Part shown: positions 23,026 through 35,520 of the stretch, piece after piece | Position numbering within the stretch: position 1 is the first letter of the stretch | Layout of the letters: each line of letters starts with the position of its first letter | Assembly (NCBI GenBank): GCA_001584585.1 | Contig: LSYV01000011.1 | Location: 1,514,398-1,570,749 of the forward strand | Source: Gonium pectorale | Lineage: Eukaryota > Chlorophyta > Chlorophyceae > Chlamydomonadales > Volvocaceae | Length of the DNA stretch: 56,352 nt | Direction of reading: 5' to 3' | Notes under the pieces: model-generated | Databases searched by the model: none | Seen by the model: the letters and a program-made list of their open reading frames with translations, nothing else | Told to the model about the DNA's origin: nothing | Made by a program: the position numbers and the translations under genes

Positions 23026-25337
23026 ATGCTCCGCAAACTCCCAGCCCTGTATAGCCGGGCATCGCCCCCAGCGCACCGGGGCGCAGCCCGCCCCTGCGCA
23101 AGGGGTGTGCGCGCTAGTGCAGCAGCAGGGGTTAAGAAGCTTATTGCTCTGGACTTCGATGGCGTTGTTTGCGACTCGTGCGGGGAGAGCAGCCTTTCGG
23201 CGTTCAAGGTGGGGCGGAATGTCGGTCACCGTGCGGTGCGTTGGAGCGTGGACTACCACGGATGGGGTGAGCAGGCGACATGGGGGTGTGGCAAGGAAGT
23301 GGTCGGTTAGCAAAACCCACCCGCTAGGGTGGCACGCAGGGGCATCGCCGGGTCGCCCCTTGAGGACCCGCTGAGCGCCTGGCTTCGGCAGGACGCGGAC
23401 GTGAAGTTCCCATTCCCCTGTCCGTCGCCCAGGCTGCCGCCATCCAATGGCCAGAGATCTTCCGCACCGCCGAGGCGGAGGCGCGCAAGGAGGAGCTGGT
23501 GGAGAAGATGCGAGCCGTGCGACCGGTGGTGGAGACGGGGTGGGTAGTGGCGAGTCGTGGGGGCGTGGCGTCATAGCACGCCAATAGCTGCATGCTCCAT
23601 GAGGGTGACAGGCCGGGAAGGAAAGCGGGAGCCCGGAAGCATTTATCGTTGGGGCTAGGGGCACGTCATCCTGCAGCACGTGCCTTGAGGCTTCGTGGGT
23701 AACGTGCTGGTTGGTCCCGCAACGCCTGACCGTGCGCCGTGGCGGCTTTCACCAGAGATGCGCAAACACTGCGTTTCCCTCGCACGGCGGCCCAGGTACG
23801 AGAATATTGTACAGATTCGCTGCCTGTACGAGGGCGTCCAGGTGGACGAGATGCTGGCGACATGGGAGACCATGCTGCCGTCGTACATGGCCAAGTGGGG
23901 CCTGCAGCGAGCCCAGGTACGGGCTGCGACCCGGGCGGGGCATGTGTTGGCATGGGCGCGGCGGCTGATGCCAGCGGCCTGCCCTGCCTCCGGTACCCTG
24001 GCGCGGATCGTCGGCCCCATCCTGCCCCAGAAACAGCGCTGGCGGCCAGAGTCTTGACACGCGCGCCCTCCCTGCCTCGTGCCCTGTCTCCGTCATCAGT
24101 CCCGCCTCCACAGTCTAGTCCTCTCTGCACGCCGCAGATGTTTCCTCCCCCTTGCCCCTGCCCCGCCCTCCATCCCCGCCTTCTCCTGCTTCGACGTCGC
24201 CACTCGGCAGATCCTTTCCCAGCATGCCCACCGACCCATTCTCTCTGCCCTGGCCCCTGACTCTTGACGCTTCCCTCCAGATGGTGGAGCTCTTTGGCCG
24301 GGTGCGCGACGACTGGATCGCGGAGGACCTGTCTGGCTGGCTGGCGCCCAACCGCATCTACGAGGGCGTGGCGGACCCGGTGCGGCGGGCGCTGGACGAC
24401 CACGAGGCGTACATTGTGACCACCAAGCAGGTGCGCGCGGCGGCGGCCGGGTGACGGGCCTGCGGGGCACGTGGTGGGGGCGGGGACAACACGCCGAAAC
24501 GCGTAAGTGCGACGTGTGCTAAAAGATAGGGTATCTTGGGCGTCCGGTCTGCGTGCCGTGTGGTACCTGTCCTGAGGTGGGCCCTCCTTGGCACCCGGCC
24601 CCCAGGCGCACTACACGGAGATTCTGCTGCGCGACATGGCGGACGTGCCGTTCCCGCCCGACCGCATCTTTAGCCAGACCGTCTCGGGGCGCCCCAAGGG
24701 CGAGGTGCTCGCGGCCTTGGCGGCAAAGCACCCGGGCGCTGGCGCCAAGCTGTTTGTGGAGGACAAGCTTATCACGCTGGAGAAGGTCGCGAAGTGGGTC
24801 GCACTGGTGGTTATGACTGGCGTTTTGGGCATTGGGGCTTTGCTGATGTAGGTGACAGGGTCTTCATATGGTCGCCAAGTGAGCGGCGGGGCCGAGAGTC
24901 TATGGTGGTGGTGGTGATGGTGGCGTGGCGGCGGGGGCGGTGTGTGTATGTGGGCGGGGTTAACCCGGGAAATCCTGATTGCGCAGGAGGATTGCGGTCT
25001 CGGGATATCGGCACATACGGGCGTCGTCATACAAGGAAACGCATGGTGGGTACTCCCTTCAGGAGTGCTCTCATGCATCAGCGCGCGCGTGGTGTCCGTG
25101 TCGCGTTGTGTCCGACTGGCGCACTGCGAGTGCCCGTTAATGTTGACTCCTCCCGCCGTTGCTCGCTCGCTTGCTGCTGGCTGCCCATCACATCGCAGGG
25201 ACCCGTCGCTGGCCGACTGGAAGCTGTACCTGGTGGACTGGGGCTACAACACGCCGGCGGAGCGTGCCCGGGCAGCGGCGAATCCGGCCATCACCATTGT
25301 CAACAAGGAGCGGTTTGCCGAGCTCATGACGGCTTAA
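23026..25337 (+). CDS. Plant-type HAD-superfamily-like protein, organelle-targeted
   Basis: Six exons: 23026-23208, 23433-23539, 23796-23916, 24281-24430, 24606-24793, 25199-25337; frame is kept at every join. After an Arg/Ala-rich targeting-like N-terminus comes KKLIALDFDGVVCDS, the HAD motif I with the nucleophile Asp and the second DxD Asp. Further family marks are RPVVETGYENI, YIVTTKQ (motif II Thr region), and LFVEDKL near the motif III/IV region, then LADWKLYLVDWGYNT. The layout agrees with a plant family I remember from Arabidopsis (At2g45990 type, often misnamed as an rRNA methyltransferase), whose substrate is unknown. HAD hydrolases usually remove phosphate from small molecules. ATG 23026 is chosen; the open frame extends to 22987 only through a GTG. 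Confidence 0.88.
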
Positions 25338-27118
25338 GCGTTGGGCTGGGGTGCTAGGGGATGCGAGGGCGGAGACGGAGCGTTGAAAGGCAGGGGCTGT
25401 TTGGGGCATTGGTCCTGTTTCCGCTGGCTGCTGCCTGCGTCCGCATTGTTAGGGAGAGCGCTGCGTGAGGAGCAGCTCGCGACATGAGGGTCGGCGTGTC
25501 AGGAGCCCGTACGGGAAGAGCGGGGCGTGAGTCGCGTGACCCGGCGCATCGTAGCCTAGTGTGTAGTGTGTGGCCCGTCGAGCTCGTTAGGATGTGGGCC
25601 CTGAGCTTGTCTGCAACACTTTGTGGCTGTTTCCGGAGTTGCGGGGCCGCGGTCGTGGCGGCATGCAGCCATGTCGGCGTCATGTTACATGCCGCCTCAA
25701 AGTTGTGTGTCATTGCGAGCCACGAGGCCCTAAACGTTTGCATGGACAGCATGTCGAACAGGGCGCTCGTAACGTGATCGGTTGGACAGTGCGTACGCAG
25801 GAGTTTGCCGTGTGTACACACATAGCCGTCGTATCATGCAGTTCGTCGTTTGTGGGAGTGGGACTCCAGCAAGGCGCATGAGGCGGCGGCGCGCGCTCGC
25901 AGGCTCAGGGCCGAGCGCCCGGCCCTGATCGTCTAACTTGTTAGCTCGCGTGGCAGACCGCGGAGTGCGGGGCGGGCGCATATTGCCCCTTGCGTATGTT
26001 CGGGTTTCTTGGTAGTGAAACATGCATACAAGCTACTGTGTACATACTTTGTGAGCATGGTTGATGAGGTTGTTGGGCCACAGCTGTCACAGCACCCCGT
26101 GTGATTGCAAGAAGTGGACGACAAGAACTGGACCAGGAGTACGACATTGCAAAAGAGAACCAGAAACGGGGAAGGCAGCCTCTACGGACATACACACCCG
26201 AGGGTGTGATGTTTCCAGCAGGGCGCCGAGTGCAGGGCATGGCGGGCGAGGTATACGAGCAGACCTTGTCCTAAACTGTCTGTACAGGCAACCGGCGTCC
26301 AGGTGCGTCGTGCGTGCCCGGCTGGCCCACCTCGGCAGCAGCGTCCTACATGGCCTCAACGTTGCAGTCGACCATCTAGTGTGTCGTCTCCATCGCTTCT
26401 TTGAGCTCCATCACAGCAACAGTTCCCAAGGACCACGCCCCTCATGTTCAGCAGAGATGCGGTGGCAGGCAGCCCGGCAACCGAAGTGTGCGACGATGCG
26501 CATGCGTACGATCTGGACCACCAGCCATGCCCATAAATGCGCGGATGCCTGCAGTGAAAGCCCAATCGAGAGGTTTTAGAAACGAGAGACGGTCCACTCG
26601 ATTGCCCTAATCCGCTTTGCCCAGGGATGCCGGCTGAAGACCACACGGCCCAACGGCCAAGCCACAGCACCCTAGATGTTGCACCCACGCGCCGCTCACG
26701 GGGTGGGGATCACCAGAAGTATCTACGATCACTGCGTTCCTCCGGTAGCAGGGTGTCATACAAGTGCTGGGACCCTCCACGCCAAACCACCTTCTGCTGG
26801 GTGCTGGCAGCCACCCACGCGTGTGCGCCCACACGTGTTTGTCAACGCACCTAAGCGCACCAGCACACGCGCAGGGCCGTAACAGGAGCCAATGGGCCCC
26901 GGACGCCTCCCCGACTCCGCATTGCTGCACCCCTCACTCTGCCCACGGTGGCCATCGAGCACGAAGACCCAGGCGCACTGGGGCCCGCCGACCGTTGGCA
27001 ACGGCTATCCACCCATCGCCTATCGCCTATCGCCCCAATACGGTAGTCACCATCAACCTCAAACGCATCCTGAGAACCCGCTGTGAACTGCTCACTGCCG
27101 CCCTCCACCACGTTCGCC
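25338..27118. other. Intergenic region between convergent genes
   Basis: This is the 3' side of the HAD-like gene (+) and of the DUF6816-like gene (-). The only structured item seen is the 103-bp dispersed repeat at 26151-26253. No coding exon was supported. Confidence 0.55.
26151..26253 (-). repeat. Dispersed 103-bp repeat, copy 1 (inverted to copy 2)
   Basis: The reverse complement matches 34202-34304 at 95 of 103 positions with no gaps. The shared core includes GGAAACATCACACCCTCGGG. No terminal inverted repeats or target-site duplication could be made out. Confidence 0.85.
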
Positions 27119-29839
27119 CTACGCCACGCGCACGAGGTCGTACACATAGTCGTACGCAGCCACCGCCTGGTTGCCCGCCTCGAAGAACGCGGCGTCCTGG
27201 GGCTGCAGGAAGCCTGCCACGCGCTGAAGCACATGGACGCGGGACCCCACGCCGTAGCTAGCGCCGCCGCCACCGGGGGTGCCCGGTGCGGCTGTGGAGG
27301 TGGTCGCCGAGCTGCTCTCGGCCGGGGCCGCCGCCGCTGTGGCTGTGGGCGCATCGATCTCCGACACCGGTCCGGGCGACGCAGGGGCGGTGGTGGGCTC
27401 CGTGGGCGGCACGAGCGTGAAGCGGGTGATGGTCTCGTAGTCGTGGACGTAGCCCTGCGCCGAGGCCTGGGAGATCTGCCTGCGGAGGCAATAAGAGGGA
27501 CATGACACGGCGATGAAACAGCGAACGAGACCCACATTCGGCATGAGGCGTGGGAGTGGGGAGGGCTGCACCAGCGGGGTCCAGCGCCCGCCCCGGGACG
27601 AAACGATAGCGCCCACAATGCCGCAGTCTTCGCGCGCAGGGAACACCCTTCGCAGGCTTCAGCCAATGGCGCGGGCCCAGGCACGACGCCTCCCGCCCTG
27701 TCCACGTGCTTCCGCCATCTGCCTCCCGCGCCGCCCGCCCCGACCGCCTGCCGCACCTGAAGAGCTCCCCGCATATGAAGTCGGTGGGCGACAGCTCCTG
27801 CGTGAGGCGGTTATTGATGATGAGCTCCGCCTTGCGCAGGTCCTCCGAGATGACCGACTTATCCTGACGCGGTGTGGCGTACACCACCGTCTGGGCGGGC
27901 GGGGGGGGGGCGGGCGTGTGTGTGTGTGAAAGGGCGTGAGGTCGGGGGGGGGGGACGGGGAGTGGGGCTGTGGCTACGCGGAGCGACGGCGGCTTGGTGG
28001 CCAAGGCATGCATGGCGCCCGAAGCACGCGCTGCTGCAGCAGCGGATGAAGGCGCAGCTGTGGCACGACCGACGGGGTCGGGGCACGATGGCCCGACAAT
28101 GTGAAGCTGCACTCTGAGCAAAAGGAGTTTGGGGGAGCTCAAACTCGGCAGCATAGTACTGCTGGCACAGGTCCGCTCCAGTTCTACACATCTCCATCAG
28201 CCGTCCTGCCATGACAGGGGCACAGGACCGTGACCCCACCGAACTACACTCGGTGACATCTATAACTCAGGAGAGCTCAGAACCAGCCAGTCGTGCCGTG
28301 CCCACGGGATGCCCTGGCGTGACCGTGAGCGTACCCCCTCACGATCCGTCGTCCTGGGAATGGCCCGCCCCGCCCCACCCCACCAGGCGTGTCGGGTTCT
28401 TGAGCGGCTCGTACTCGACCCTGCGGGTCACCTCGAAGCCGTAGAACGCGTCCATCAGCTGCTGCACGTTGAAGACCCTGCCGGGCACGGCACCATGAGC
28501 GTGGGGGAGTGTGGGGTCCAAGGCTGCGCGGCCAGGTCACAGCCGGCGGTTTGGGCTCTGAGCGAGCGCTATATACTCGACATGGAATAAAATCGCCCAC
28601 AAGCGGGCTGCAGGCTGTGGGGCCCGAACCGGGCTGCGGGTGCCATAGAATGCCGCAGCGGACACAGCAGTCTTGTGACCTGGATGGCGGGCTGGGAGCC
28701 TGCGCCAGATGCGGCACTCCATGACGGCATCCCTTTGTGCTTATGCATAGCTGACGGTCCCATACCTGCATGAGGCAGGACAGAATACCACGCCTAACGG
28801 CCACTTCGGCCAGCAGGCCGTGTCTTTCCTCCCCCGGCGGTCCCGCAGGCACGCACAAACCACGCACGGCAGGGCACGCGCTGTCCGCCCTGTCACTTCC
28901 CGTCGCCACCCCGCCCCCGCCCTCGCCCCTGCCCCACCGGTCCGCCACGACGCCGCCCTCCTCCTCGCTCCGCACGTAGCGCGCGCGGTAGCGCAGCGGC
29001 GCTTCCATGGCCGCGCCCACGTCCGGCAGAGCCACCACCATGCTCCCCTTGAGCACGCCGGGGACCGTGCGGCCCAGCAGCCGCCTGCCCTGCGGGAAGG
29101 ACGCAGCCGCGAAGCGGGCCGTCACCTCCCACTCGCCAGCCAGCCATGCCGGGTAGAAGAGCTGCCGGTCGCGGTTTCGGAGGGCCCAAGCGACGCCGGG
29201 CTGGTAGATGGGCTCGCGGCCCTCTAGCTGGGCGACCAGGTCAGCGGAGGGGGAGGGCAGCAGCGGCTGCAAGAAGGAGCCGGGCGCCGTGGCGGCTGGC
29301 GCTGCAGCAGCGGCAGCAGGGCCGCAGGCTGCACGGAGGCAGGGTTGGCGGGAGTGCGGAAGGTTGAGGTCGTTGGGTTGCCGCACAAAGAGCGCCGATG
29401 GAGCATGCCAACGGTGTGTTTGCATGGGGGGCCATAAAGGCCCAACGGCATGAGGTGTGCGACGGCAATGAGGTATATGGATGCACGTAAGCCGCAGTGG
29501 TGGCGAGGTGCAGCGGAGTGGTGAAACCTCCGACGCTCTCGCACCTGACGCTGCCCACGCTGCCCACACGGGTGTGGCTAGCAGCACTTGCCGCCTTTGC
29601 ACTGCCGCCCTGGTTTGCCCGGCCGCCTCTAGAGCAGAGGTTTCCAGAGCAGGGGTCTCCACGACGGCTGCGCCATTGGTAGAGCTGTGCCGTTCGGAGG
29701 CGCTGAGTGTGCGGAAGCCATCTGGGTTCGACCCAGCAGCGTGTCGTGTCAGTGCTTGTCGCCACGCGCGGGGTGAAGCGGGGTTTGCCCGTGCGGTGAA
29801 GCGGCTTTGTTGCCGCAAGCCCCAATTGCTTGTTGCCAT
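27119..29839 (-). CDS. Predicted thylakoid-lumen protein, DUF6816-like
   Basis: Spliced model of 424 aa with five exons, in gene order: 29839-29545, 29328-28938, 28477-28384, 27890-27757, 27479-27119, in frame throughout. The Ser/Arg/Ala-rich N-terminus looks like a plastid transit peptide and is followed by RRQVLLATPVWAAWAAS, a twin-arginine motif plus hydrophobic core, so import into the thylakoid lumen by the Tat route is predicted. The mature part has YPAWLAGEWEVTARF, then VVADRVFNVQQL, VEYEPLKNPTRL and YETITRFTLVPP. This order fits what I remember of DUF6816 proteins of cyanobacteria and plastids, which have no assigned reaction. An Ala/Thr/Pro/Ser linker of about 60 residues interrupts the C-terminal part before SRVHVLQRVAGFLQPQ. 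The start is the first ATG; the open frame to 29860 uses TTG. Confidence 0.7.
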
Positions 29840-30081
29840 GCTATCAGGAAGGATTGGCAAGTCTTCTAACGCAACGACACTGTTGTAGAGTGACGCATCG
29901 TGAGACGGTTAGAATAGCAGATCATTAAGGCTTTGCAGTCTCACCTTATTAGAGCAGGGCTTATTACTCGTGATCAGTTCAGTGAACGGCACGGCAGGGA
30001 AAGCGCAACTCCGCACGACAGCTCGCCAAAAGTATCCATCTTTCACCGTTCTATCCAGAATTTTTCCTCGTCAAACTTATA

Positions 30082-32266
30082 ATGCTAGCACACCGGATCC
30101 AACCATTCGGGCGCGCCTGCCCTACCGCTCGGCCAGCGTGCCCCGTCGCCAGGGGTGCGTGTCAACAGCACCTACCCAATACTCTGTTTCAATCGTATAA
30201 TGTGTACATGATGCCACACTGGATGTGCCTGCAGGCGCGCAGCGATGCGGTCGGGCTACTCGGACCACGAGCGTGCTGGTGCACGCAAGCTCCAAGGTGG
30301 GCAAGGCACAAATCCATCTGCTCAAATTGCTCCGACACGCCCACCGCTATCCACCCGCACCCGGCCCGCATACCAGGCCGATAGCATCCTGGCCAAGGCC
30401 AAGGCCAAGTACGAGGAGGGGGACAGGCTGCAGGCGATGAAGCTCTATGAGGACGTCATGAATGAAGTGAGCACCGGGGTACCCAGCCAGGTGGCGGTGC
30501 TGCGCCGCTGCGAGGAGTCTTCGGGCATCGCCTGCCCTGGCACGGTTGCTTGGGGCATGGCCGCAGAGTAGCACGCGCGTTCATTCGTGCGCAATGAGGC
30601 GGCCTTGGCCCAGTCAAGCCTTAAAATCAATAGATGGATGCGGTACCGCACTTGTGGCATTGAGGCTTTGTCTGCGGGCAAAGACCCTGGCAATGCGCCT
30701 AGTGTCACGCGCACCGAGCAATGCTCCTTCAGCCGTCTGGACCAGGAGAGCATGTGCGCTCCAACCCTATCGGATCCGGCCCCCGCCCGCGCTCAGGACC
30801 CTACCCTGGAGCAGAAGCAGGCGTCGCTCTTTGGCCAAACGGCTGTGCACGCCTCGTTTGGCGACGTGGAGCTGGCGCAGATGACCCTGCGCGGTGAGCC
30901 TAGGGGATGCAGCCAGCGCTCGCTCGCCCGCCCGCCCGCACGCGTTATGCGGGCGGGCCGGCTGCTGAGAGGTTCTCGGGCCCTGGTGCTGCCTTTGGCT
31001 GGTGGCAGCATTGAGGGCAGGGCACGCCTGCATTCATTCTGAAATGCGGTCGTGAAGGGCACTGGGTTGCCACCTAGACTCGTGCGCCGTGAAGTCCCCC
31101 ACACCACTGGTGTGTTCGCAGAGGCTTTGCGCATTGGACTGGACTTTCAGAAGGCGCTGGAGGATCCAGTCAACGTGCAGATGGTCACGTCGCCGCAGGT
31201 GGGGTGGGCCACAGGGCGGACGGGCTTGCCAGGTGGGTCGGTCGACACGGGGTACAGACGTCGTCGGGCATCGCAGGTGGGGTTGGTGATGCTCAGCGCC
31301 GCCCACAGTTCCCTAAGAGCAAGAAAAAGCTATCTGCTTGACTCAATCTGAAAGTCAGAATGCAGATTTGTGCGTCGCTTGTTTCGGCGATGCCTGAAGC
31401 AGGTGCGCGGCGGCCCCTCCGCACCCCTTCCATCTCCTTGCTTTCTTGGCTGGGCCTGCCCACCCCCTAATGCCTTCGCCCCTCCAGCAAGAGTGCCCCC
31501 TACTCCCCTTCCTGCCCGCTCCCTTTTCTCTCCTGCCCCCCCCCCCAGATCACCATCCAGCTGGGCCGCTTCGCCAAGCAGGTGCAGATCGCCATGGCCA
31601 ACCGGCCGCCCACGGAGCGCCCCTACGGCAGCCCCAGCCGGCGGCAGGGCATGAAGGCACAGGACCTGGACGCCATCCTGGGGTCAGCCAAGGGAGACAC
31701 AGCAGAGGTGGACACGTCCGTCGGAGGTGGGGCGGGGCAGGGCGGCTGGATGGATGGGCGGTGGAGCGGGACAGGGGTGGGTGGGTGGCTGGGCAGTGGG
31801 GCGGGGGAACGGCGGGAGCCTGGAGAGCGGGGTGGTACAGGCAGGGAGGGATGCAGCGGGCGGTCCTGGCACAGGTGAAAGGCGGCTCAGCGAGCGTTCA
31901 GGCGGAACATGCGTGCAGGGCAGCTCATAGCACCCGGCGCGCGAGCCTCTACCCTATTTAGGATACGAGAATATGTTTGTATGCGCGGGAATGTTGAGGG
32001 CGAGTATGACTGGAGTGCAGGAGCAGCAAGCAGCGGCGCAGTGCAGCACCCTGACGGCAATGGTGTGGCCGTGGGGGAGAGGCGACCACATCGCCACATC
32101 CAACGTCGTCGATATTTTGACCAACCCTGTCCTCCGTTCCGCCGTCCTTCCGTCCGTCCGTACAGGCATCGCCCGGCGCGTGGCGATCGTACTGCTTGTG
32201 GGCGTGGGCCTGGGCGTGGGCCTCTGGTTCCTGGGTCTGGAGTACCTGTTTCCCAAGGACTTGTGA
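30082..32266 (+). CDS. Plastid-type TPR-like protein with C-terminal membrane anchor
   Basis: Spliced model of 225 aa with seven exons: 30082-30154, 30235-30296, 30377-30466, 30797-30893, 31122-31198, 31549-31726, 32166-32266. The N-terminus is Arg-rich and ends TTSVLVHASSK, a good plastid cleavage context. Then ADSILAKAKAKYEEGDRLQA and LYEDVMNE form a TPR-like helix pair, followed by QASLFGQTAVHASFGDVELA and MTLREALRIGLDFQKAL, a second pair. A basic linker leads to RRVAVIVLLVGVGLG-like residues (read: RRVAIVLLVGVGLGVGLWFL), a single C-terminal transmembrane helix ending in six to ten residues before the stop. The layout resembles plant chloroplast TPR proteins such as LPA1 in outline, but I cannot name the family. 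It probably sits on a plastid membrane as a protein-binding factor. Confidence 0.75.
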
Positions 32267-33440
32267 GGGCCCGGTGCGCTGGAGCGAACAGACGCATAAT
32301 GTGAGCGTGAGGGCTGCCTGCCAGTATCATCCTACTATGTGCACGCGGTGGACGCGTGATGCCGTATGCATGGGGCCGTGCTGGCCAGCCCAGGGAGGGA
32401 AGTATCCGAAGCGCGGAGGCGTGGGCCCCCTTGCAACAGTGCGGGGGCTTGTCTGGGGTGCTTCCGAGGGCAGCTGGGGCGAATTGCGCTCCGCGGTACG
32501 GCATGCGGGCATGTGAGGGCGTTGGCCGATGGCAGGTGCTGGTGTGTACAATTCAATGCAAATGTTCCCCGAGTGCAGAACTTTGCAGGATTGCTTTGCC
32601 GTGCTTGCCCGACTCCCAGTTCTGCTCCCGGGAGTCATTCCAGGCTTTGATCAGCATAGTTGGCTGCTGCCTAACGTCGTTGCGAGCAATCGGGACATGG
32701 ACGATGCGGTGAAAATACGGCGATGAACAGGTCGCCAGGTCGTGTCTCAGCTGCGTCCTCGCACGGGCGCGACAGGGGCAGGTTGCTGACAATGGTTGTC
32801 TTCTACTGGGACAGGTTGGGACCCATCACGGGTCGTCCTGAGCTGTCTTTGTCAACTTTTATGCAAGCATGTCGATTGCATAAAACGGCTTTACATCACG
32901 ATGCGCAGGCATGCGGGCCTTGAGCTGGGTGGGGCGTCCCCGGTGCCCCCGGTGCCAAGATGGGGCCAACAAGATGTATCTTTCCCCCTGCGTGTATCTT
33001 TCCTGTTTCCCTGATTCCCTGTCTGTATAATGAGTGCTGAGGCGGAGGGACAGTCAGGTCAACGGAGAGGCACCAGCCGAAAACGAGCAGGCAACAGCAA
33101 CTGTCCAACCGTTCGTCTTCAACTTCCTTGGCCCCACCGACTCTAGCTTAGCCGTCTCATAAGCAGCGCTAATCCGTTACATCGTCGCCTATCGATTCTT
33201 AGGAGGAGTGTGTTCTCATAAGGTAGGCCGTTTCGCCATGGGCACTGTTTGCACGCCACAAAGTGCCTAGATTACCATTTGTATTTATCTAATAATCACC
33301 CACTTATATTCGCCAGCCTTTATAGGGTGCTCACTCACTTGGCCGAGTCGTGCCGAGTCTTTTGCTGCTCCTGCCATTCCTCCACGCCCCTACGTCTACA
33401 GGCCATCTGTCGAGTCAGGTGCCGCTTTAGAACTCCTTTG
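32267..33440. other. Intergenic region
   Basis: The 3' side of the TPR-like gene and the 5' side of the two-TM gene, both on the plus strand. No supported exon, repeat or RNA gene was seen. Confidence 0.5.
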
Positions 33441-34483
33441 ATGCTCCAGCTGCTGCGGCAACGTTATGGTAGTGGCCCCGCGCTAGGTGAGGTCACATTT
33501 GCATGCAGGCGAATGTGACAAACGTGTAACTCTTTCCTAACCCAAACCGCCTCACCGCCCGCAACACGCTGCGCAGGTCGCCGTGTGGCTGTTATAGTGG
33601 GTCGCACGGTAGTCGCCGGCGTGTGCGCGTCTGCGGTGTACTGTAACCACAAGCGCGCTTCGGACGAGCGCCAGCGGCAAGCCGCCTCCGCCACCGCTCC
33701 ACAGCCGGATGGGAAGCTATGGCGCGCCGCCAGGTACATGGGCACGAGGGTGCTGCCTGGCCTTGGAGGCGGCGCAGGGTCAGCGGTGACGTGCCGGCAG
33801 CACTGCTGGTCTTCCCTGGGCCAGCCGTATGGCAGCGGCAGCGGCAGCTGGCGATCGGCGTCCTTGTATGACCTTCAGGACCAACACGGCTCATCATCAG
33901 GGACCACAGGCAGCTGGGAGCGCGCCGAGGTTGTCCTGCATGGCGCGATCGGAGGTGTGTGGCGGGGTCCAGGGAGTCCAGGGGTACGGACGGGGCGGAG
34001 GGGAGTTGGGTGTGGGGAGCGGCTGCGTGGTGCGTCGGCATGTCATGTGGGTCCAAAGGCCATAGTGAGTGTGACGACCCATGTTGGGTGCATTGTGTGT
34101 GCAGGTGTGTGCAACAGCAGCACAAGCCTACACGCAAGGTTGTACGGCCCTTACGCACGCAGGACCTGTGCCGTAGCACCGTAGTAATGCTCCGTCCTGT
34201 GTACCTCGCCTGCCATGCCCTGTACTCGGTGCCCTGCTGGAAACATCACACCCTCGGGTGCGTATGTCCGTACAGGCTGCTGTCTCCGTTTCTGGTTCTC
34301 TTTTTTATTCTTCAACCTCCTCCCAAACCTGCAGGCATCGCTCAGCTGGCAGCCATACTCCTCCTGTTTGGCGCGGGCCTGGCGGCAGGCCCCTGGCTCA
34401 AGGATCTACAAGGCCTCATGCCGCACGCGCAGTCCTTGTACGGCGCAGTTGTCCCAGAGGCCATGCGGGTGGGCTACTTCTAG
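33441..34483 (+). CDS. Small two-TM protein of unknown function (190 aa)
   Basis: Three exons: 33441-33486, 33577-33954, 34335-34483, with phase-1 and phase-1 joins. The product starts MLQLLRQRYGSGPALGRR, then has a hydrophobic helix VAVIVGRTVVAGVCASAV with a basic flank, a Gly/Ser-rich middle, and a C-terminal helix GIAQLAAILLLFGAGLAAG followed by PWLKDLQGLM. No family is recognised. The middle exon is open for 126 codons, so a further small intron there cannot be excluded. The last exon resembles the last exon of the upstream TPR-like gene in phase and pattern (GIA...AI.LL.G.GL..G.W). The second intron contains dispersed-repeat copy 2. A decayed copy of the last exon lies in the second unit of the tandem duplication (near 40278). 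Confidence 0.5.
34202..34304 (+). repeat. Dispersed 103-bp repeat, copy 2
   Basis: It lies in intron 2 of the two-TM gene, in opposite orientation to the copy at 26151-26253 and 92% identical to it. The paralogous intron in the second duplication unit (about 40230-40260) lacks it. Confidence 0.85.
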
Positions 34484-35520
34484 TGTGAACGCGTTGAGAA
34501 GCGAAATAGCCTCACATAGCTTTTTGGCACAGTCTTACATATAACGCTCCTACGTACTGCAGCGTCGCGTAGGTTTATGATTCCACCGGCTGTCGTGCTA
34601 ATGCTGATGCTAATGCTAATGCTGATGCTGGGCCGTTCCCAGTGGCCATCGAACTCTTCGGACGGTGTTGGTTGTTGACGGGCGGTTGGCATGAGCCAGA
34701 CTACGCACAGCCCTCCAGGTTCCAGATCTCATGCTTTCGAGCACTGCTAGGTAGTGAAGCGTAGGCTAGGTGCAGATTATGGTTTGAAAGGTTGCCGTCG
34801 TTGCATTTGGCGGTTATTGGCAGATACCCAATGGCACCCGTTGCATACGTGCAATGCAGCCGTGCGTGTGGTTTAGACTGCAAAATGGAAACGCTGCAAC
34901 TGCGGGGTTGCATGTCCCATTTAGCTACGGCGGCTGGTGCGCACGCACGGCGAGCACTGCAACGGCAGTCGCATGAGTTACTCTTTGCTGTCAGCCTCAG
35001 ACACCGCCACACGCACGCTGTCGCCTACGTCAACGCACGACTTCGTACGGAAGGGTACGGAAGGACGCAGCTTGATACTAAGACAGGGCGGCGTTCAATA
35101 CTCCTCTTACAGCCGACGCTTGGATGCCATACGACCCAAAATTGCCCACCGAACCTGGAGGAATTCCGCGCGTGCCGCAAGCGAGTGGCTAACACAGTTA
35201 GCGCGTTCGCCAAAGCTCGGTCCCGAAGCCCCTAGTTTTTTAGCAGCAAAATCTTGCAACCCAGGCGTGTTTGCCGTATCTGGGCGAATCCATGAAAACA
35301 GTCTCGACGCAATGCCTCTTCATTTGATGCTGTCAGCTGAGGATGATGCTCAAGTAGGTGTTGCCTGTGAGCGCCCAGGCAGGCCTGCCCATCTGCGCGA
35401 TTGGTCACGCGGTACGATAAGCAAAGCCACAGTTATCGGTAATTGGAGGCATCAGCCACGCCCGGCCGCCATCCCTCGCAACAGACATCAGGACAGCAAG
35501 GGTAGACGCTACGGGCAAGT
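34484..35520. other. Spacer inside duplication unit 1
   Basis: The 3' sides of the two-TM gene (+) and ankyrin gene 1 (-). A plus-strand open frame of 275 codons at 34937-35764 is not conserved in frame in unit 2, which argues against coding. Shared blocks with unit 2 include GCAGATACCCAATGGCACCC near 34820 and 40577. Confidence 0.6.
34597..34629. repeat. Hexanucleotide repeat (GCTRAT)n
   Basis: Five and a half units alternating GCTAAT and GCTGAT lie just downstream of the two-TM gene stop. The array is absent from the matching place in unit 2. Confidence 0.8.

Noticed and set aside
30225..30440. Start of the TPR-like protein at 30225
   Set aside because: The codon there is GTG inside an exon; joining to the exon starting at ATG 30082 keeps frame and gives a transit peptide.
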